Shown here piece after piece: positions 55,590-64,000 of a stretch of DNA of 64,000 nt. The stretch lies in NCBI RefSeq assembly GCF_017302985.1, contig NZ_JAFIMU010000004.1:910869-974868 (forward strand), read 5' to 3'. This DNA is from Corallococcus macrosporus. Lineage in GTDB: Bacteria > Myxococcota > Myxococcia > Myxococcales > Myxococcaceae. Numbering within the stretch: position 1 is the first letter of the stretch; each line of letters begins with the position of its first letter. Position numbers and translations under genes: made by a program. Under the pieces are notes generated by a model. That model worked only from the letters and a program-made list of their open reading frames with translations. It made no database searches and had not been told where the DNA came from.

Positions 55590-55627
55590 GGGCGCCTTCC
55601 TGCTTCAGGAGGGCGCCCTTCGTGTTT
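55590..55627 (+). terminator. Terminator of the S10-spc-alpha superoperon
   Basis: GGGCGCCTTCCT (55590-55601) pairs with AGGAGGGCGCCC (55607-55618), 12 pairs with one G-T, loop GCTTC, then TTCGTGTTT. A first hairpin CCGGGCCTC/GAGGCCCGG lies at 55542-55569. Also ends the convergent gene. Confidence 0.85.
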
Positions 55628-55659
55628 CTGGAGGCGGTGGGGCTTGCGCTCCCGGCGGG

Positions 55660-56316
55660 CTACTTCTTCGGCGCCAGGAGGCGCTTCCACTCCTCCTGGA
55701 GGGACGGCGTGAGGTCGGCGTTATCGTCCGCGCTCTTCATCGTCAGCGCCTGGAAGCGGAGGTCCGCGGGCGCGGAGCCGCCGTTCTTCCCCAGCAGTTG
55801 CTTGGGCGTGATGGTCACGAAGTCGCCGGGCTGCACCTCCGCCACCACCGCCTTGTACTCGTTGTTCACGGTGATGATGACGTCACGCCAGACGTCCTTG
55901 CTCTCGTTCCAGATGGTGACGGAGGGCCGGTCCAGCTTGTCGCTGAGCACCAGGCGCGCGTCCATGTCCCCCGTGTCCACGGCGCTGCCGGGGCACGCGA
56001 TGGCGAAGCTGGCGACGGTCAGCGCCACCCAGGCCGCGACGATGCCGGCCTTGTACTTGAAGAAGCGGTCGCTGGCGCGGAAGTCCGCGAGCTGCTCCTT
56101 CAGGATGGAGAAGGCGTTGAGGAGGACGTTGGAAGTCTCCGCGGCGACGCGCTTGCCCAGCGGGCCTTCCGTCTTGGGCTTCTCCAGCGGGGCCGTCCGG
56201 GCGGCGCTCACGGCGCGCATGCCGGGGCTGGTGGCCGCGCGGGGCTGGGTGCCGGGATTCGTCGGCGTCCGGGGCGGCGGGGTGCTGGGAGGGGCGGGTT
56301 TGCGCGCGTCGCTCAT
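55660..56316 (-). CDS. Single-pass membrane protein, function unknown
   Basis: This 218-residue protein has a Pro/Thr-rich cytoplasmic N-terminus (1-55), one membrane helix about residues 93-110 (AGIVAAWVALTVASFAIACP) and a periplasmic beta-rich domain (RLVLSDKLDRPSVTIWNES, VNNEYKAVVAEVQPGDFVTI). I recognise no family. It is last before the superoperon terminator and lies 36 bp after the TPR lipoprotein gene. Confidence 0.72.
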   Translation of the reverse strand: MSDARKPAPPSTPPPRTPTNPGTQPRAATSPGMRAVSAARTAPLEKPKTEGPLGKRVAAETSNVLLNAFSILKEQLADFRASDRFFKYKAGIVAAWVALTVASFAIACPGSAVDTGDMDARLVLSDKLDRPSVTIWNESKDVWRDVIITVNNEYKAVVAEVQPGDFVTITPKQLLGKNGGSAPADLRFQALTMKSADDNADLTPSLQEEWKRLLAPKK

Positions 56317-56352
56317 CGGAGGCGGAGTTTAGAGGGCGGGGTGCGCCGGTGG

Positions 56353-57702
56353 CTACTGGCCCTTGAGGACCTGCAGGGCCTTGCTGGCCACCGCGTTGTC
56401 GGGCTGGGTCTCCAGCACCTTGCCCAGCCAGCGCTCCGCTTCGCTCGCGGCCTTCTGGCGCTCCTCGGGGCGGCGGGCCTTCTGGGCCTCCTCGGTGTAG
56501 AGCAGGCCCAGGCGCAGGGCGAACTCGGTGTTCTCCGGGTCCTTGTCCGCCACGTACTTGAGCTCGCGCTGCGCGGCCGCGAAGTCCCCCTCCAGCTGGT
56601 ACACGAGCGACAGCTTCCCGCGCGCGGGCGCCGAGTCCGGCGTCAGCGTCACCGCCACCTGGAAGGCCTCCTTCGCGGTGGCCAGGTCGCGGGACTCCAG
56701 GCGCAGGTCGCCCAGGCGGAACCAGGCCAGCTCCAGCAGCGGGTTGAGCGCCACGGCCCGCTCGAAGGCGGCGCGCGCGGCGTCCGTGCGCTGGCGCGAC
56801 AGGTACAGCTCCCCCAGGTAGAGCTGGTTCTTGCCGTCCTGGGGAGCGCGCTCGATGGCCTGCTTGAACTCGTCCACGGCGCGGCCGGCGTCATCCAGCC
56901 GCTGGTAGGCCAGCCCCAGGAGGGCGTGCACCACGGCCAGGTCCGGGTAGTCGTGGAGGATTTCCTCGAAGGCGATGAGGGCGTGCTGGGGCGCGTCCAG
57001 CTCGTGCAGGTAGCGCATGCCCTCCTCGAGCTTCCCCTCCGCCGCCTTGGGGAAGCCCTGGAACGGATCCGCCAACTGGTTCATCAGCGCCCGCGCGGTG
57101 GCGACCTCCGAGGGCGTGGGCTTGCCCCTCACGACGGTGCCCAGGGCCTCCACGGCGCCCGGCGCGTCGCCCGTGCGTGCCAGGGCCTTGGCCAGGGGCA
57201 GCTTCCAGCCCGCGCGCTCCGGGGCCAGCTCCACGGCCTTGCGCAGCGGGCCCAGCGCGGCGGCGTACTGCTCCGACTCCAGGCGCGCGACGCCCAGGCG
57301 GTAGTGGAACTCCGCGGTGGTGGGGGACAGCGCGATGGCGCGCTCGAAGGCGGCCACGGTGGGGGCGCCCGCGTCCCGGGCCCGGGAGAAGAGCGTGAGG
57401 CCCAGCATGTACTGGTCCACTGCGCGCTCGTTCTTCGCGATGGCCTGGCGCAGCTCCTCCGCCCAGGCGTCCGCGCGGCCTGCCTTCACCTGGGCCTCGG
57501 TGAGGGCGCGGGCCACGTCCACGTCGTCCGGCGTGCGCGCGTGCAGCTCGCGCAGGAGCTTCAACGCCTCCTCCGGCTGGTTTCCGTCCAGGTACGCGCG
57601 CGCCTGCGCCTGGGGCGACAGCGCGGGGCCCTGGGCCTGGCCGTGGCCGCAGCCGGTGACGAGCAGCCCCAGGCCCAGGAGGGCGGCGGGCCAGCGGAGC
57701 AT
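56353..57702 (-). CDS. TPR-repeat lipoprotein
   Basis: This 449-residue lipoprotein has a signal MLRWPAALLGLGLLVTGC (Cys18) and about ten tetratricopeptide repeats (e.g. AEFHYRLGVARLESEQYAAALGPL, VHALLGLAYQRLDDAGRAVDEF, FRLGDLRLESRDLATAKEAF). TPR domains are peptide-binding scaffolds, often at the outer membrane or in secretion machines. ATG 57702 gives a clean signal; a GTG 12 codons upstream is possible. It lies 40 bp after the acyltransferase gene. Confidence 0.86.
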   Translation of the reverse strand: MLRWPAALLGLGLLVTGCGHGQAQGPALSPQAQARAYLDGNQPEEALKLLRELHARTPDDVDVARALTEAQVKAGRADAWAEELRQAIAKNERAVDQYMLGLTLFSRARDAGAPTVAAFERAIALSPTTAEFHYRLGVARLESEQYAAALGPLRKAVELAPERAGWKLPLAKALARTGDAPGAVEALGTVVRGKPTPSEVATARALMNQLADPFQGFPKAAEGKLEEGMRYLHELDAPQHALIAFEEILHDYPDLAVVHALLGLAYQRLDDAGRAVDEFKQAIERAPQDGKNQLYLGELYLSRQRTDAARAAFERAVALNPLLELAWFRLGDLRLESRDLATAKEAFQVAVTLTPDSAPARGKLSLVYQLEGDFAAAQRELKYVADKDPENTEFALRLGLLYTEEAQKARRPEERQKAASEAERWLGKVLETQPDNAVASKALQVLKGQ

Positions 57703-57742
57703 GCGGAGGCGGTTCGAGGTCGGCGTCAGGGGCACGGGGAGC

Positions 57743-58546
57743 TCAGGAGGCCTTGGAGGTGGCGGCGTTGGAGGCGCGCTGGGCGACGCCCTCGCGGTTG
57801 GGCGCGGCGACGGCCGTGTCCGGGTCACCGCCCTTGCCGCCCAGCGACAGGCTGTCGGCGATGATCTGCGCGCGCACGGCGCGGGCCAGCCCCTCGCGGT
57901 CGTTGTCCGCGAAGCCGGTGGTGTCGATGGGGCGGCCAATCTTCACGCGCACCGGGCCCGGCCTGATGTTCCACGAGTTCTTGGGCATCACGTTGTCGGT
58001 GCCCTCGATGGTGACGGGGCAGATGGGCACGCGGGCCTTGAGCGCGAGCGCGAAGGGACCCTTCTTGAAGGGCAGCACGCGGCCGTCCTCGGAGCGGGTG
58101 CCCTCCGGGTACAGGAAGATGCTGGTGCCCGCGCGAATCTTCCGCGCCGCCTTCTCCAGCGACGCGATGGCCGACGAGCGGTCGCCGCGGTCGATGAAGA
58201 TGTGCCCCGCCAGCCAGAGGTACCAGCCGATGAGCGGCACGAAGCGCAGCTGCGACTTGGCGACGTAGCGGAAATCCACCGGCACGGAGACGAAGTGCGC
58301 CGGGATGTCGAGCGTGGACAGGTGGTTGCCCACGTAGATGGTGGGCCGCTTCGGGTCCACGTTCTCCTGGCCAATCACTTCCAGCTTCGCGCCGCCGGCC
58401 CACAGGAGCACGGGCGACCAGATCGTCCGGACGACCCAGAGCGAACGCGACGGGTTGAGCGTCACCAGCATGGCGAGGCAGGCCAGCGGGAAGCAGACGA
58501 AGGACCACACCGTGACCACCAGGATGCACCACAGCTTGCGCAGCAT
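57743..58546 (-). CDS. 1-acyl-sn-glycerol-3-phosphate acyltransferase-like (PlsC)
   Basis: This 267-residue membrane-associated enzyme adds the second acyl chain to lysophosphatidate. An N-terminal hydrophobic helix (VVTVWSFVCFPLACLAMLVT) is followed by motif I NHLSTLD (HxxxxD) and motif III FLYPEGTRSEDG. The first acylation could be by PlsB at 24.3 kb. The C-terminus is Ala/Ser-rich. Confidence 0.88.
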   Translation of the reverse strand: MLRKLWCILVVTVWSFVCFPLACLAMLVTLNPSRSLWVVRTIWSPVLLWAGGAKLEVIGQENVDPKRPTIYVGNHLSTLDIPAHFVSVPVDFRYVAKSQLRFVPLIGWYLWLAGHIFIDRGDRSSAIASLEKAARKIRAGTSIFLYPEGTRSEDGRVLPFKKGPFALALKARVPICPVTIEGTDNVMPKNSWNIRPGPVRVKIGRPIDTTGFADNDREGLARAVRAQIIADSLSLGGKGGDPDTAVAAPNREGVAQRASNAATSKAS

Positions 58547-58757
58547 GCGTCGCCTTTCCTCCTACCGGGGGGCCTGAACGCCGGACGGGCCCCGGGGGTG
58601 CCGCTCACCGGTCGGGCAGCCAGGCGGCTCGGCGGGGGCGCCGGCACGGGCTCCTGGGCGTGCGCAACGGGGCGGGGGCATGCACTTTATCTACCATGGC
58701 TCCCCTCGCCATTGTTTCTGGTGAATGCCGCTCGCCGGGGTTACAAGCAAGGGTGGC

Positions 58758-59372
58758 GTGGCCAGGAAAAAGTTCATCGCCATCGCGGGCAACATCGGGG
58801 CCGGAAAGACGGAGCTCACGTCCTTCCTGTGCCGGAAGTACGGCCTCACGCCGTCCTTCGAGCCCAATGACCAGAACCCCTACCTCGCGGATTTCTACAA
58901 GGACATGAAGACGTGGGCGTTCCGCTCGCAGCTCTTCTTCCTGACGCACAAGTTCCGCCTGCACCGGGAACTCGAGCGGACGCCCGGCACCGTGCTCCAG
59001 GACCGGACGCTCTATGAGGACGCGGAAATCTTCGCGAAGAACCTCCACCGCCAGCGGCTCATCGACAAGCGCGACTGGTCCACGTACTGGGAGCTGTACC
59101 AGACCATCTCCCAGTCGCTCCGGCCGCCCGACCTGATGATCTACCTGCGCTGCCCGGTGGTCACCCTCAAGGAGCGCATCCGCCTGCGCGGGCGCACCAT
59201 GGAGAAGGACATCCCGACCGCGTACCTCAAGCGCCTCAACGCCCTCTACGAGGAGTGGTTCGGGGGCTACTCGCTGTCGCCGGTGCTGGTGCTGGGGACG
59301 GACAAGCTGGACTACCTCACCAACCTGGTGGACCGCGTGGACCTCTTCCGACAGATCGAGAAGCACCTGTGA
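58758..59372 (+). CDS. Deoxynucleoside kinase family protein
   Basis: This 204-residue kinase has a P-loop KFIAIAGNIGAGKTELTSF and DRTLYEDAEIF (ERS/DRS-type) characteristic of deoxyguanosine/deoxycytidine kinases in nucleotide salvage, plus LRCPVVTLKERIRLRGR of the LID. GTG 58758 (VARKKFIAIAG) is chosen; ATG 58725 would add 11 residues. Its TGA overlaps the next gene's GTG. Confidence 0.85.
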   Translation: MARKKFIAIAGNIGAGKTELTSFLCRKYGLTPSFEPNDQNPYLADFYKDMKTWAFRSQLFFLTHKFRLHRELERTPGTVLQDRTLYEDAEIFAKNLHRQRLIDKRDWSTYWELYQTISQSLRPPDLMIYLRCPVVTLKERIRLRGRTMEKDIPTAYLKRLNALYEEWFGGYSLSPVLVLGTDKLDYLTNLVDRVDLFRQIEKHL

Positions 59373-60544
59373 AGGAGGTCTACGTCCTGGCCACCGAAAA
59401 GCCCGAGCCACCGGCCCTGGACGCGCTGCGCGCGGCGTTCGCGACGGACGAGGTGGAGTTCGTCCCACACGAGGGCGACTGGGGCTTCACCGTGCGGGCG
59501 GACGGTTCCGAGGTGAAAGTGGTGCTCAAGCCCCTGAGCGACGGCCGGCCGCGCGTCAGCCAGGGGCTGTTCAGCGGCAGCCCGGAGGCCTTCGCGCGCG
59601 TGGAGAAGTCCCAGGCCTGCTACGCGTTCCTCCTGGAGCCGGGAGGCGCGCAGCCCACGCTGCCCGTCTTCGAGGCGCTGTGGACCGTGCGCACGCTGAT
59701 GGAGCAGGCGCCGGGCGTGCTCGTGGACCTGACGGCGTTCAAGCTGCACGAGCCCGAGGACGTCGTCGAAATCACGGAGCTGGACTTCGACATCCGCGAC
59801 CACGTGCACCTGCACGCCATCGAGCTGGCGGAAGGGGACACGCCGCTGTGGGTGCACTCGCACGGCATGGAGAAGTTCGGCGCGCGCGACGTGGAGATCT
59901 TCCACCTGGGCGAGGGCGACCTGCTGGCCGCGGAGAGCTTCCTCCATGAGCTGTGCACGGACCTGGCGTTCGCGCAGGGACCGGCCCTGCGCGCGGAGGT
60001 GTCCACCAGCGAGGGCCAGAGCTTCACCATGGTGCCCTCCGAGGAGGCCCGTGCGAACCTGCTGGGCGTGCCGCTGGACGCCTTCGAGGGCCACGAGGGG
60101 CTGTTCCTCACGGTGGTGTCGCCGCTGGGCCGGCACAACACGGCGGAGCTGCTGGCGACGTACCGGGAGCGTTTCGCCAAGGAGCCGGCCGAGCAGACCC
60201 AGGCCATGCACGAGGAGGCGCAGGCCTTGCTGCCCGCGTTCCTGGCGCGCTTCCAGCGCAAGGGGCTGATGGAGCCCCTGACGTTCCTGGTGCGGGCCCC
60301 CTTCGAGACGCACCCGGAGGGCGAGGTGGTGGTGGAGAACCTGTGGCTGGAGGCGGTGGCCCGGGACGAGGGCTCCGTCGTGGGCCGGCTGGTGGATGGC
60401 GCGGTGCACACCACGGAGTGGCGCAAGGGGGCCCACGTGGAGGTGGAGGAGAAGCAGATCAACGCCCTGGCCATTGCCCGGGAGGGCCGTGCGCTCAACG
60501 AGTCCGAGCTGCGAAGCCTTTTGAACGCCGAACGCCCGATGTAG
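59369..60544 (+). CDS. Uncharacterised protein with DUF2314-like C-terminus
   Basis: This 391-residue soluble protein starts at a GTG overlapping the kinase stop (GTGA). Residues 1-290 are acidic and DUF4026-like without clear motifs. The C-terminal segment (EVVVENLWLEAVARDEGSVV, KGAHVEVEEKQINALAIA) resembles DUF2314/YegJ. Function unknown; the coupling suggests a role linked to nucleotide salvage or simple co-expression. Confidence 0.7.
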   Translation: MKEVYVLATEKPEPPALDALRAAFATDEVEFVPHEGDWGFTVRADGSEVKVVLKPLSDGRPRVSQGLFSGSPEAFARVEKSQACYAFLLEPGGAQPTLPVFEALWTVRTLMEQAPGVLVDLTAFKLHEPEDVVEITELDFDIRDHVHLHAIELAEGDTPLWVHSHGMEKFGARDVEIFHLGEGDLLAAESFLHELCTDLAFAQGPALRAEVSTSEGQSFTMVPSEEARANLLGVPLDAFEGHEGLFLTVVSPLGRHNTAELLATYRERFAKEPAEQTQAMHEEAQALLPAFLARFQRKGLMEPLTFLVRAPFETHPEGEVVVENLWLEAVARDEGSVVGRLVDGAVHTTEWRKGAHVEVEEKQINALAIAREGRALNESELRSLLNAERPM

Positions 60545-60610
60545 CGCCGTGCGTCCAACCCGACGCGTCTTGCGGGCGCCCCGAGGGGCGCTGCTAGGCT
60601 CCGGGTCCGC

Positions 60611-62347
60611 ATGCCGGCACTCCTGCTGCTCACGGGCCCGTCCGCGGGGCGCCGGTACGAGGTCGTCTCCCAGCTGACCCTCGGACGCAGTCCCTCCTGC
60701 GACATCCCGCTGGAAGACGACCAGGTGTCGCGGCGCCACGCGCAGCTGTTCCTGGACACCGTCGCGGGTCAGGTGCGGCTGCGCGACCTGGGCTCCACCA
60801 ACGGCACGCTGCTCAACGGGCAGCGGCTGGCGCTCCAGGAAGAGGCGGTGCTGCGGCCGGGGGACCGGATGCGCGTGGGCGCCACCATCGCGGTGTACGA
60901 GCCGCCGCCGGTGTCCATCGTCGACGAGCCCTCCGGCGCGCCCGCCCAGGAGCCGGAGCACGTCCCCATCGAGGAGGTGCTGCCGCACGTGGGCGCGGCC
61001 GCGGCGATGTACTCGGCGGGCACGGCGCTGCTGGGCGCCACCAGCGAGGCGATGGTGCTGCGGCGGCTGTCCGAGGAGACGGCGCACGCGCTCAACGCGG
61101 ACCGCGCGGCGGCGCTGCTGAGCGGGCCAGAGGGGCTTCGCACGGCGGCGGTGTCCGGCGCGGCGTCCGTGGAGGTGCCTCGCGCGCTGGTGCAGGCGGC
61201 GCTGGAGCGCAAGGAGCTGGGGCGGACGGACACGGCGCTGTGCTCGCCGCTGGTGGCTTCGGGCGGGATGCCCTTTGGCGTGCTGTACGTGGAGCGCGAG
61301 GAGTCGCCGTTCACCGAGGGGGAGGGCCAGCTGCTCGCGTCGCTGGGGCGGCTGGGCGGTGAGGCCTATACGGCGGTGCGCTCGCGCGGCGAGGCGGAAG
61401 CCGCGGAGGTGCCGTGGGTGACGCCGCTGGGGACCTCGCGGGCGTTCCGGGGCGTGGTGGAGGAGGCTCGGCGCGCGGCGGGCAGCGCGGCCCCGGTGGT
61501 CCTGTACGGCGAGCCGGGCACGGGCAAGGCGCTGCTGGCGCACTTCCTCCATGGCAAATCCCCGCGCGCGCTGGGGCCGTGGGTGGTGGTGGAGTGCCGG
61601 CAGTCCCTGGAAGCGGTGGAGGTGGCGCTCTTCGGCCGTGCGGGCGCTCCCGGGCAGCCGCCGGTGACGTCGGCGGTGCTGCGCGCGGACGCGGGCACGC
61701 TGCTGCTGCGCCACGTGGAGGCGCTTCCCCGGCCCGCGGCGGAGCGGCTGGCGCGGATGCTGGCCCGGCGCGCGGCCCCGGCCCGGCAGGGCGGCGAGGA
61801 GCCCGTGGACGTGCGCATCGTCGCCACCAGTGGCTCGCCGGTGTCGCGGCTCGCGTCCCGGGGAGAGTTCGACGCGGCGCTGGCCCGGGGCCTGGCGGGC
61901 TTCGAGCTGGAGGTGCCACCGCTCCGCGAGCGGCGCGGCGACGTGCCGGTGCTGCTGGAGCACTTCGCGCTGCGCGGTGCCCGGCAGGGTGGGCGGGAGG
62001 CGCCGGTGCTGGGACCGGAGGCCCGGCGCCTGCTGGCGGAGTACCCGTGGCCGCAGAACGTGCGCGAGCTGGAGCTGGTGGCGGAGCGGCTGGGGCGCGT
62101 GTACGCGGCGGGCCACGTGGGCATTCCGCAGCTGCCCCCGGAGGTGCGCGAGGGCGCGGTGGGGCAGTCGCCTCGCACGCTGCAGGAGCAGGTGGCCCGC
62201 CTGGAGCGCGACGCCATCGCCGAGGCGCTGCGCGAGTCCGGCTGGAAGAAGGTCCGCGCGGCGGAGCTCTTGGGCATCAGCCGGCCCACGCTCGACCGGA
62301 AGATGGAGGAGTACGGGCTGACGCTGGAGCGGGGGACTCGCGGCTGA
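60611..62347 (+). CDS. FHA-GAF-AAA-Fis regulator of the sigma54-activator type with degenerate ATPase
   Basis: This 578-residue protein has an N-terminal FHA domain (LGRSPSCDI, VSRRHAQ, GSTNGTLLNG) that binds phosphothreonine, a GAF domain (about 130-255), an AAA+ domain and a C-terminal Fis-type HTH (AAELLGISRPTLDRKMEE). Walker A is present (GEPGTGKALLA, about residue 300), but the GAFTGA loop is missing: the ESELFG...GAFTGA region reads VALFGRAGAPGQPP. Walker B reads GTLLLRHVEAL instead of GTLFLDEI, so both acidic residues are lost. The R-finger area is still alignable (PPLRERRGDVPVL). It likely binds DNA and phosphoprotein partners without remodelling sigma54. Confidence 0.85.
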   Translation: MPALLLLTGPSAGRRYEVVSQLTLGRSPSCDIPLEDDQVSRRHAQLFLDTVAGQVRLRDLGSTNGTLLNGQRLALQEEAVLRPGDRMRVGATIAVYEPPPVSIVDEPSGAPAQEPEHVPIEEVLPHVGAAAAMYSAGTALLGATSEAMVLRRLSEETAHALNADRAAALLSGPEGLRTAAVSGAASVEVPRALVQAALERKELGRTDTALCSPLVASGGMPFGVLYVEREESPFTEGEGQLLASLGRLGGEAYTAVRSRGEAEAAEVPWVTPLGTSRAFRGVVEEARRAAGSAAPVVLYGEPGTGKALLAHFLHGKSPRALGPWVVVECRQSLEAVEVALFGRAGAPGQPPVTSAVLRADAGTLLLRHVEALPRPAAERLARMLARRAAPARQGGEEPVDVRIVATSGSPVSRLASRGEFDAALARGLAGFELEVPPLRERRGDVPVLLEHFALRGARQGGREAPVLGPEARRLLAEYPWPQNVRELELVAERLGRVYAAGHVGIPQLPPEVREGAVGQSPRTLQEQVARLERDAIAEALRESGWKKVRAAELLGISRPTLDRKMEEYGLTLERGTRG

Positions 62348-62353
62348 GCGGCG

Positions 62354-63292
62354 TCAGGCCTTCGTGACGGCGGTGTCCTTGCGGCGGCTGATCAGCACGC
62401 CCGTGAGGATGAGCGCCGCGCCGACAATCTGGAGCAGGGTGGGGCGCTCGCCGCGAATGGCCCAGGCGGTGAGGGCGGCGACCACGGGGATGCCCGTGCC
62501 GTAGAGCGTCGTGCGGTTGGTGCCCACCTGCTGCACGCTGCGGAACCACACGAAGTACGCGAGCACCAGCGGCACCAGCGCCGAGTACACGAGCGCGACC
62601 CAGCCCGCGGCGCTCACTCGCGACGTGTCCAGCGCGATGACCTGGGAGGCTCCGGCCAGCACCACGCCCGGGGCTCCCGTCAGCATGGTGATGGCGGTGA
62701 CGCGCAGCGCGGACACGTCCGTGCCCACCGCGCGCGTGCCCACCGTGTAGATGGCCCAGCACAGCGAGCTGCAGAGAATCAGCGCGTCGCCCGTCCACGT
62801 CGCCGCGCCCAGGTTCGGGCCTCGCGCTCCCACCACGAGCAGCATCCCCACGACCGCGAGGGAGAGCCCCGCGAGGACGGGGCGCCGCAGCCGCTCGACA
62901 CCCAGCGCCGCGCCCAGCGCCGCCGTCACCACGGGGCTCACCGCCGTGAGCATCCCGCTGTTGGCCGCCGTGGTGCGCGCGAGGCCCTCGATGAAGAACA
63001 GCTGGTACAGCGTGTTGCCCACGAACCCCAGCGCGGTGAGCCGCAGGAACGTCCTCCACGGCATCGGCTTGTGGCCCTCCACCGCGAACAGCACCAGCCC
63101 CATCGCGAGCGCCGCGAGCCCGAAGCGCAGCGACATGAAGGCCCGGGGCGGCATGCCGTCCAGCGCGTCCTTCACGAGGGTGTAGTTCGTCCCCCAGACG
63201 ACCACGACGGCGATCATCGCGACGTCGGAGGTGGAGAGGAGACGGGCAGGCGCTGCGACCGCGGGCGACGAGGTGCTCACGCGGCGGGGCAT
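62354..63292 (-). CDS. EamA/DMT-family transporter
   Basis: This 312-residue protein has ten membrane segments arranged as two EamA repeats (MIAVVVVWGTNYTLVKDAL ... and WTGDALILCSSLCWAIYTVG ...). Members export amino acids or metabolites; the substrate is unknown. ATG 63292 starts MPRRVSTSSPAV. It converges on the regulator gene with 6 bp between. Confidence 0.86.
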   Translation of the reverse strand: MPRRVSTSSPAVAAPARLLSTSDVAMIAVVVVWGTNYTLVKDALDGMPPRAFMSLRFGLAALAMGLVLFAVEGHKPMPWRTFLRLTALGFVGNTLYQLFFIEGLARTTAANSGMLTAVSPVVTAALGAALGVERLRRPVLAGLSLAVVGMLLVVGARGPNLGAATWTGDALILCSSLCWAIYTVGTRAVGTDVSALRVTAITMLTGAPGVVLAGASQVIALDTSRVSAAGWVALVYSALVPLVLAYFVWFRSVQQVGTNRTTLYGTGIPVVAALTAWAIRGERPTLLQIVGAALILTGVLISRRKDTAVTKA

Positions 63293-63465
63293 AGGGCGCC
63301 GCGAGGCCGGATGCAACCGACGGGGCTGCAACGAACAGCCAGGCCCCCGCCGCTTCCCCGGCAGCTCACCCGCACGCACGGTGCTCCAGCCAGGCGACGT
63401 CGCGCGGACGTTTCCCCACGCCCGTGCTTGTCCGGCCGGCCTGCCCATGGCGTAAATGCCCGCCC

Positions 63466-64000
63466 ATGGACTTCCGCTATTCGGACGAGGTGCGGCGCGC
63501 GAAGGACTCCGGGCAGCCGCTGGTGGCGCTGGAGACGAGCGTCGTCGCGCAGGGCCTGCCGTATCCCGACAACCTGGCCGCCGCTCGCGCGTGCGAGGAG
63601 GCCGTGCGCCGCGCCGGCGCCGTGCCCGCGCCCATCGCCATGGTGGACGGTGAGGTGTGGATCGGCCTGGAGGACGCCGCGCTGCGCCGGCTGGCCGAAG
63701 GGAAGGAGAAGCTCCTCAAGCTGGGCTCGCGCGACCTGGCCGTGGCGATGGCCACCCGCGCCAGCGGCGGCACCACCGTGAGCGCCACGTGCGAGCTGGC
63801 CGCGGCGGCGGGCATCCACGTCTTCTCCACCGGCGGCATCGGCGGCGTGCACCGGGGCGCCTCCGAGCACTGGGACATCTCCCAGGACATCGCGGCGCTG
63901 TCCCGCTTCCCCGTCGCCGTGGTGTGCGCGGGAGCCAAGTCCGTGCTGGACCTGCCCAAGACGATGGAGCTGCTGGAGACGGCGGGCGTGCCCGTCATCG
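63466..64000 (+). CDS. psuG: Pseudouridine-5'-phosphate glycosidase (5' part)
   Basis: PsuG splits pseudouridine 5'-phosphate into uracil and ribose-5-phosphate. The first 178 residues, up to the window edge, match the family: LVALETSVVAQGLPYPDNL, GAVPAPIAMVDGEVWIGL, RDLAVAMATRASGGTTVSAT, VFSTGGIGGVHRGA and VVCAGAKSVLDLPKTMELL. The remaining C-terminal part lies outside. The 173-bp divergent gap before it should hold its promoter, but no clear match was seen. Confidence 0.92.
   Translation, partial: MDFRYSDEVRRAKDSGQPLVALETSVVAQGLPYPDNLAAARACEEAVRRAGAVPAPIAMVDGEVWIGLEDAALRRLAEGKEKLLKLGSRDLAVAMATRASGGTTVSATCELAAAAGIHVFSTGGIGGVHRGASEHWDISQDIAALSRFPVAVVCAGAKSVLDLPKTMELLETAGVPVI

Overview
The window is GC-rich chromosomal DNA from a myxobacterium, most likely a Corallococcus/Myxococcus-type genome. 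The evidence is the strong G/C third-position bias with long antisense shadow frames, Hanks-type kinases with an HRDVSP catalytic loop, FHA-sigma54-type regulators, many lipoproteins, and typical delta-group ribosomal proteins. I see no phage, insertion sequence, CRISPR array, rRNA or tRNA. The genus is inferred from general family knowledge, not from a database comparison.

Layout. Positions 1-2.4 kb hold two glycosyltransferases. From 2.4 to 7.2 kb on the minus strand lie a three-gene membrane cluster (DUF4350, DUF4129, multi-pass protein) and the thiamine genes thiS-thiG-thiE. From 7.5 to 11 kb on the plus strand are a hendecad-repeat lipoprotein, a degenerate kinase, an M19 dipeptidase and a Cys-rich lipoprotein. 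From 11 to 13.5 kb (minus) lie a CorA-like transporter, an alpha/beta hydrolase and an AhpD-like gene whose reading frame is interrupted by a single TGA exactly at the second active-site cysteine; a stem-loop with an apical GGUC loop starts 11 nt after it. I read this as a selenoprotein gene with its SECIS element, the most interesting item in the window. From 13.5 to 16.7 kb (plus) a translationally overlapping trio encodes an unknown protein, a HAD phosphatase and an RlmI-like rRNA methyltransferase. From 16.8 to 18.7 kb (minus) a lipase-like protein is followed by two tandem paralogous small proteins. From 18.9 to 21.7 kb (plus) are a hydrolase lacking its nucleophile, a subtilase with a membrane tail and a 71-residue partner. 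From 21.7 to 32.5 kb (minus) are an aminotransferase, a CPBP protease, PlsB, ArgS, a hybrid histidine kinase, a HEAT-repeat protein and DnaJ. A SurA-N-like protein and RimI precede the ribosomal block.

The core is the str-S10-spc-alpha ribosomal superoperon (34-55.5 kb): rpsL, rpsG, fusA, tuf, rpsJ, rplD-rplW-rplB-rpsS-rplV-rpsC-rplP-rpmC-rpsQ, rplN-rplX-rplE-rpsN-rpsH-rplF-rplR-rpsE-rpmD-rplO-secY-adk-map-infA-rpmJ, rpsM-rpsK-rpsD-rpoA-rplQ. Gene order is canonical except that rplC (L3) is missing between rpsJ and rplD. Many intercistronic spacers carry stable GC-rich hairpins; the one before secY has a T-rich tail like an intrinsic terminator. These suggest internal attenuation or processing that sets relative expression of the distal genes.

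Downstream (55.6-64 kb) are a single-pass membrane protein, a TPR lipoprotein, a PlsC-like acyltransferase, a deoxynucleoside kinase overlapping a DUF2314-like protein, an FHA-GAF-sigma54-type regulator that has lost its ATPase and sigma54-contact motifs, an EamA transporter, and the 5' part of psuG running off the end.
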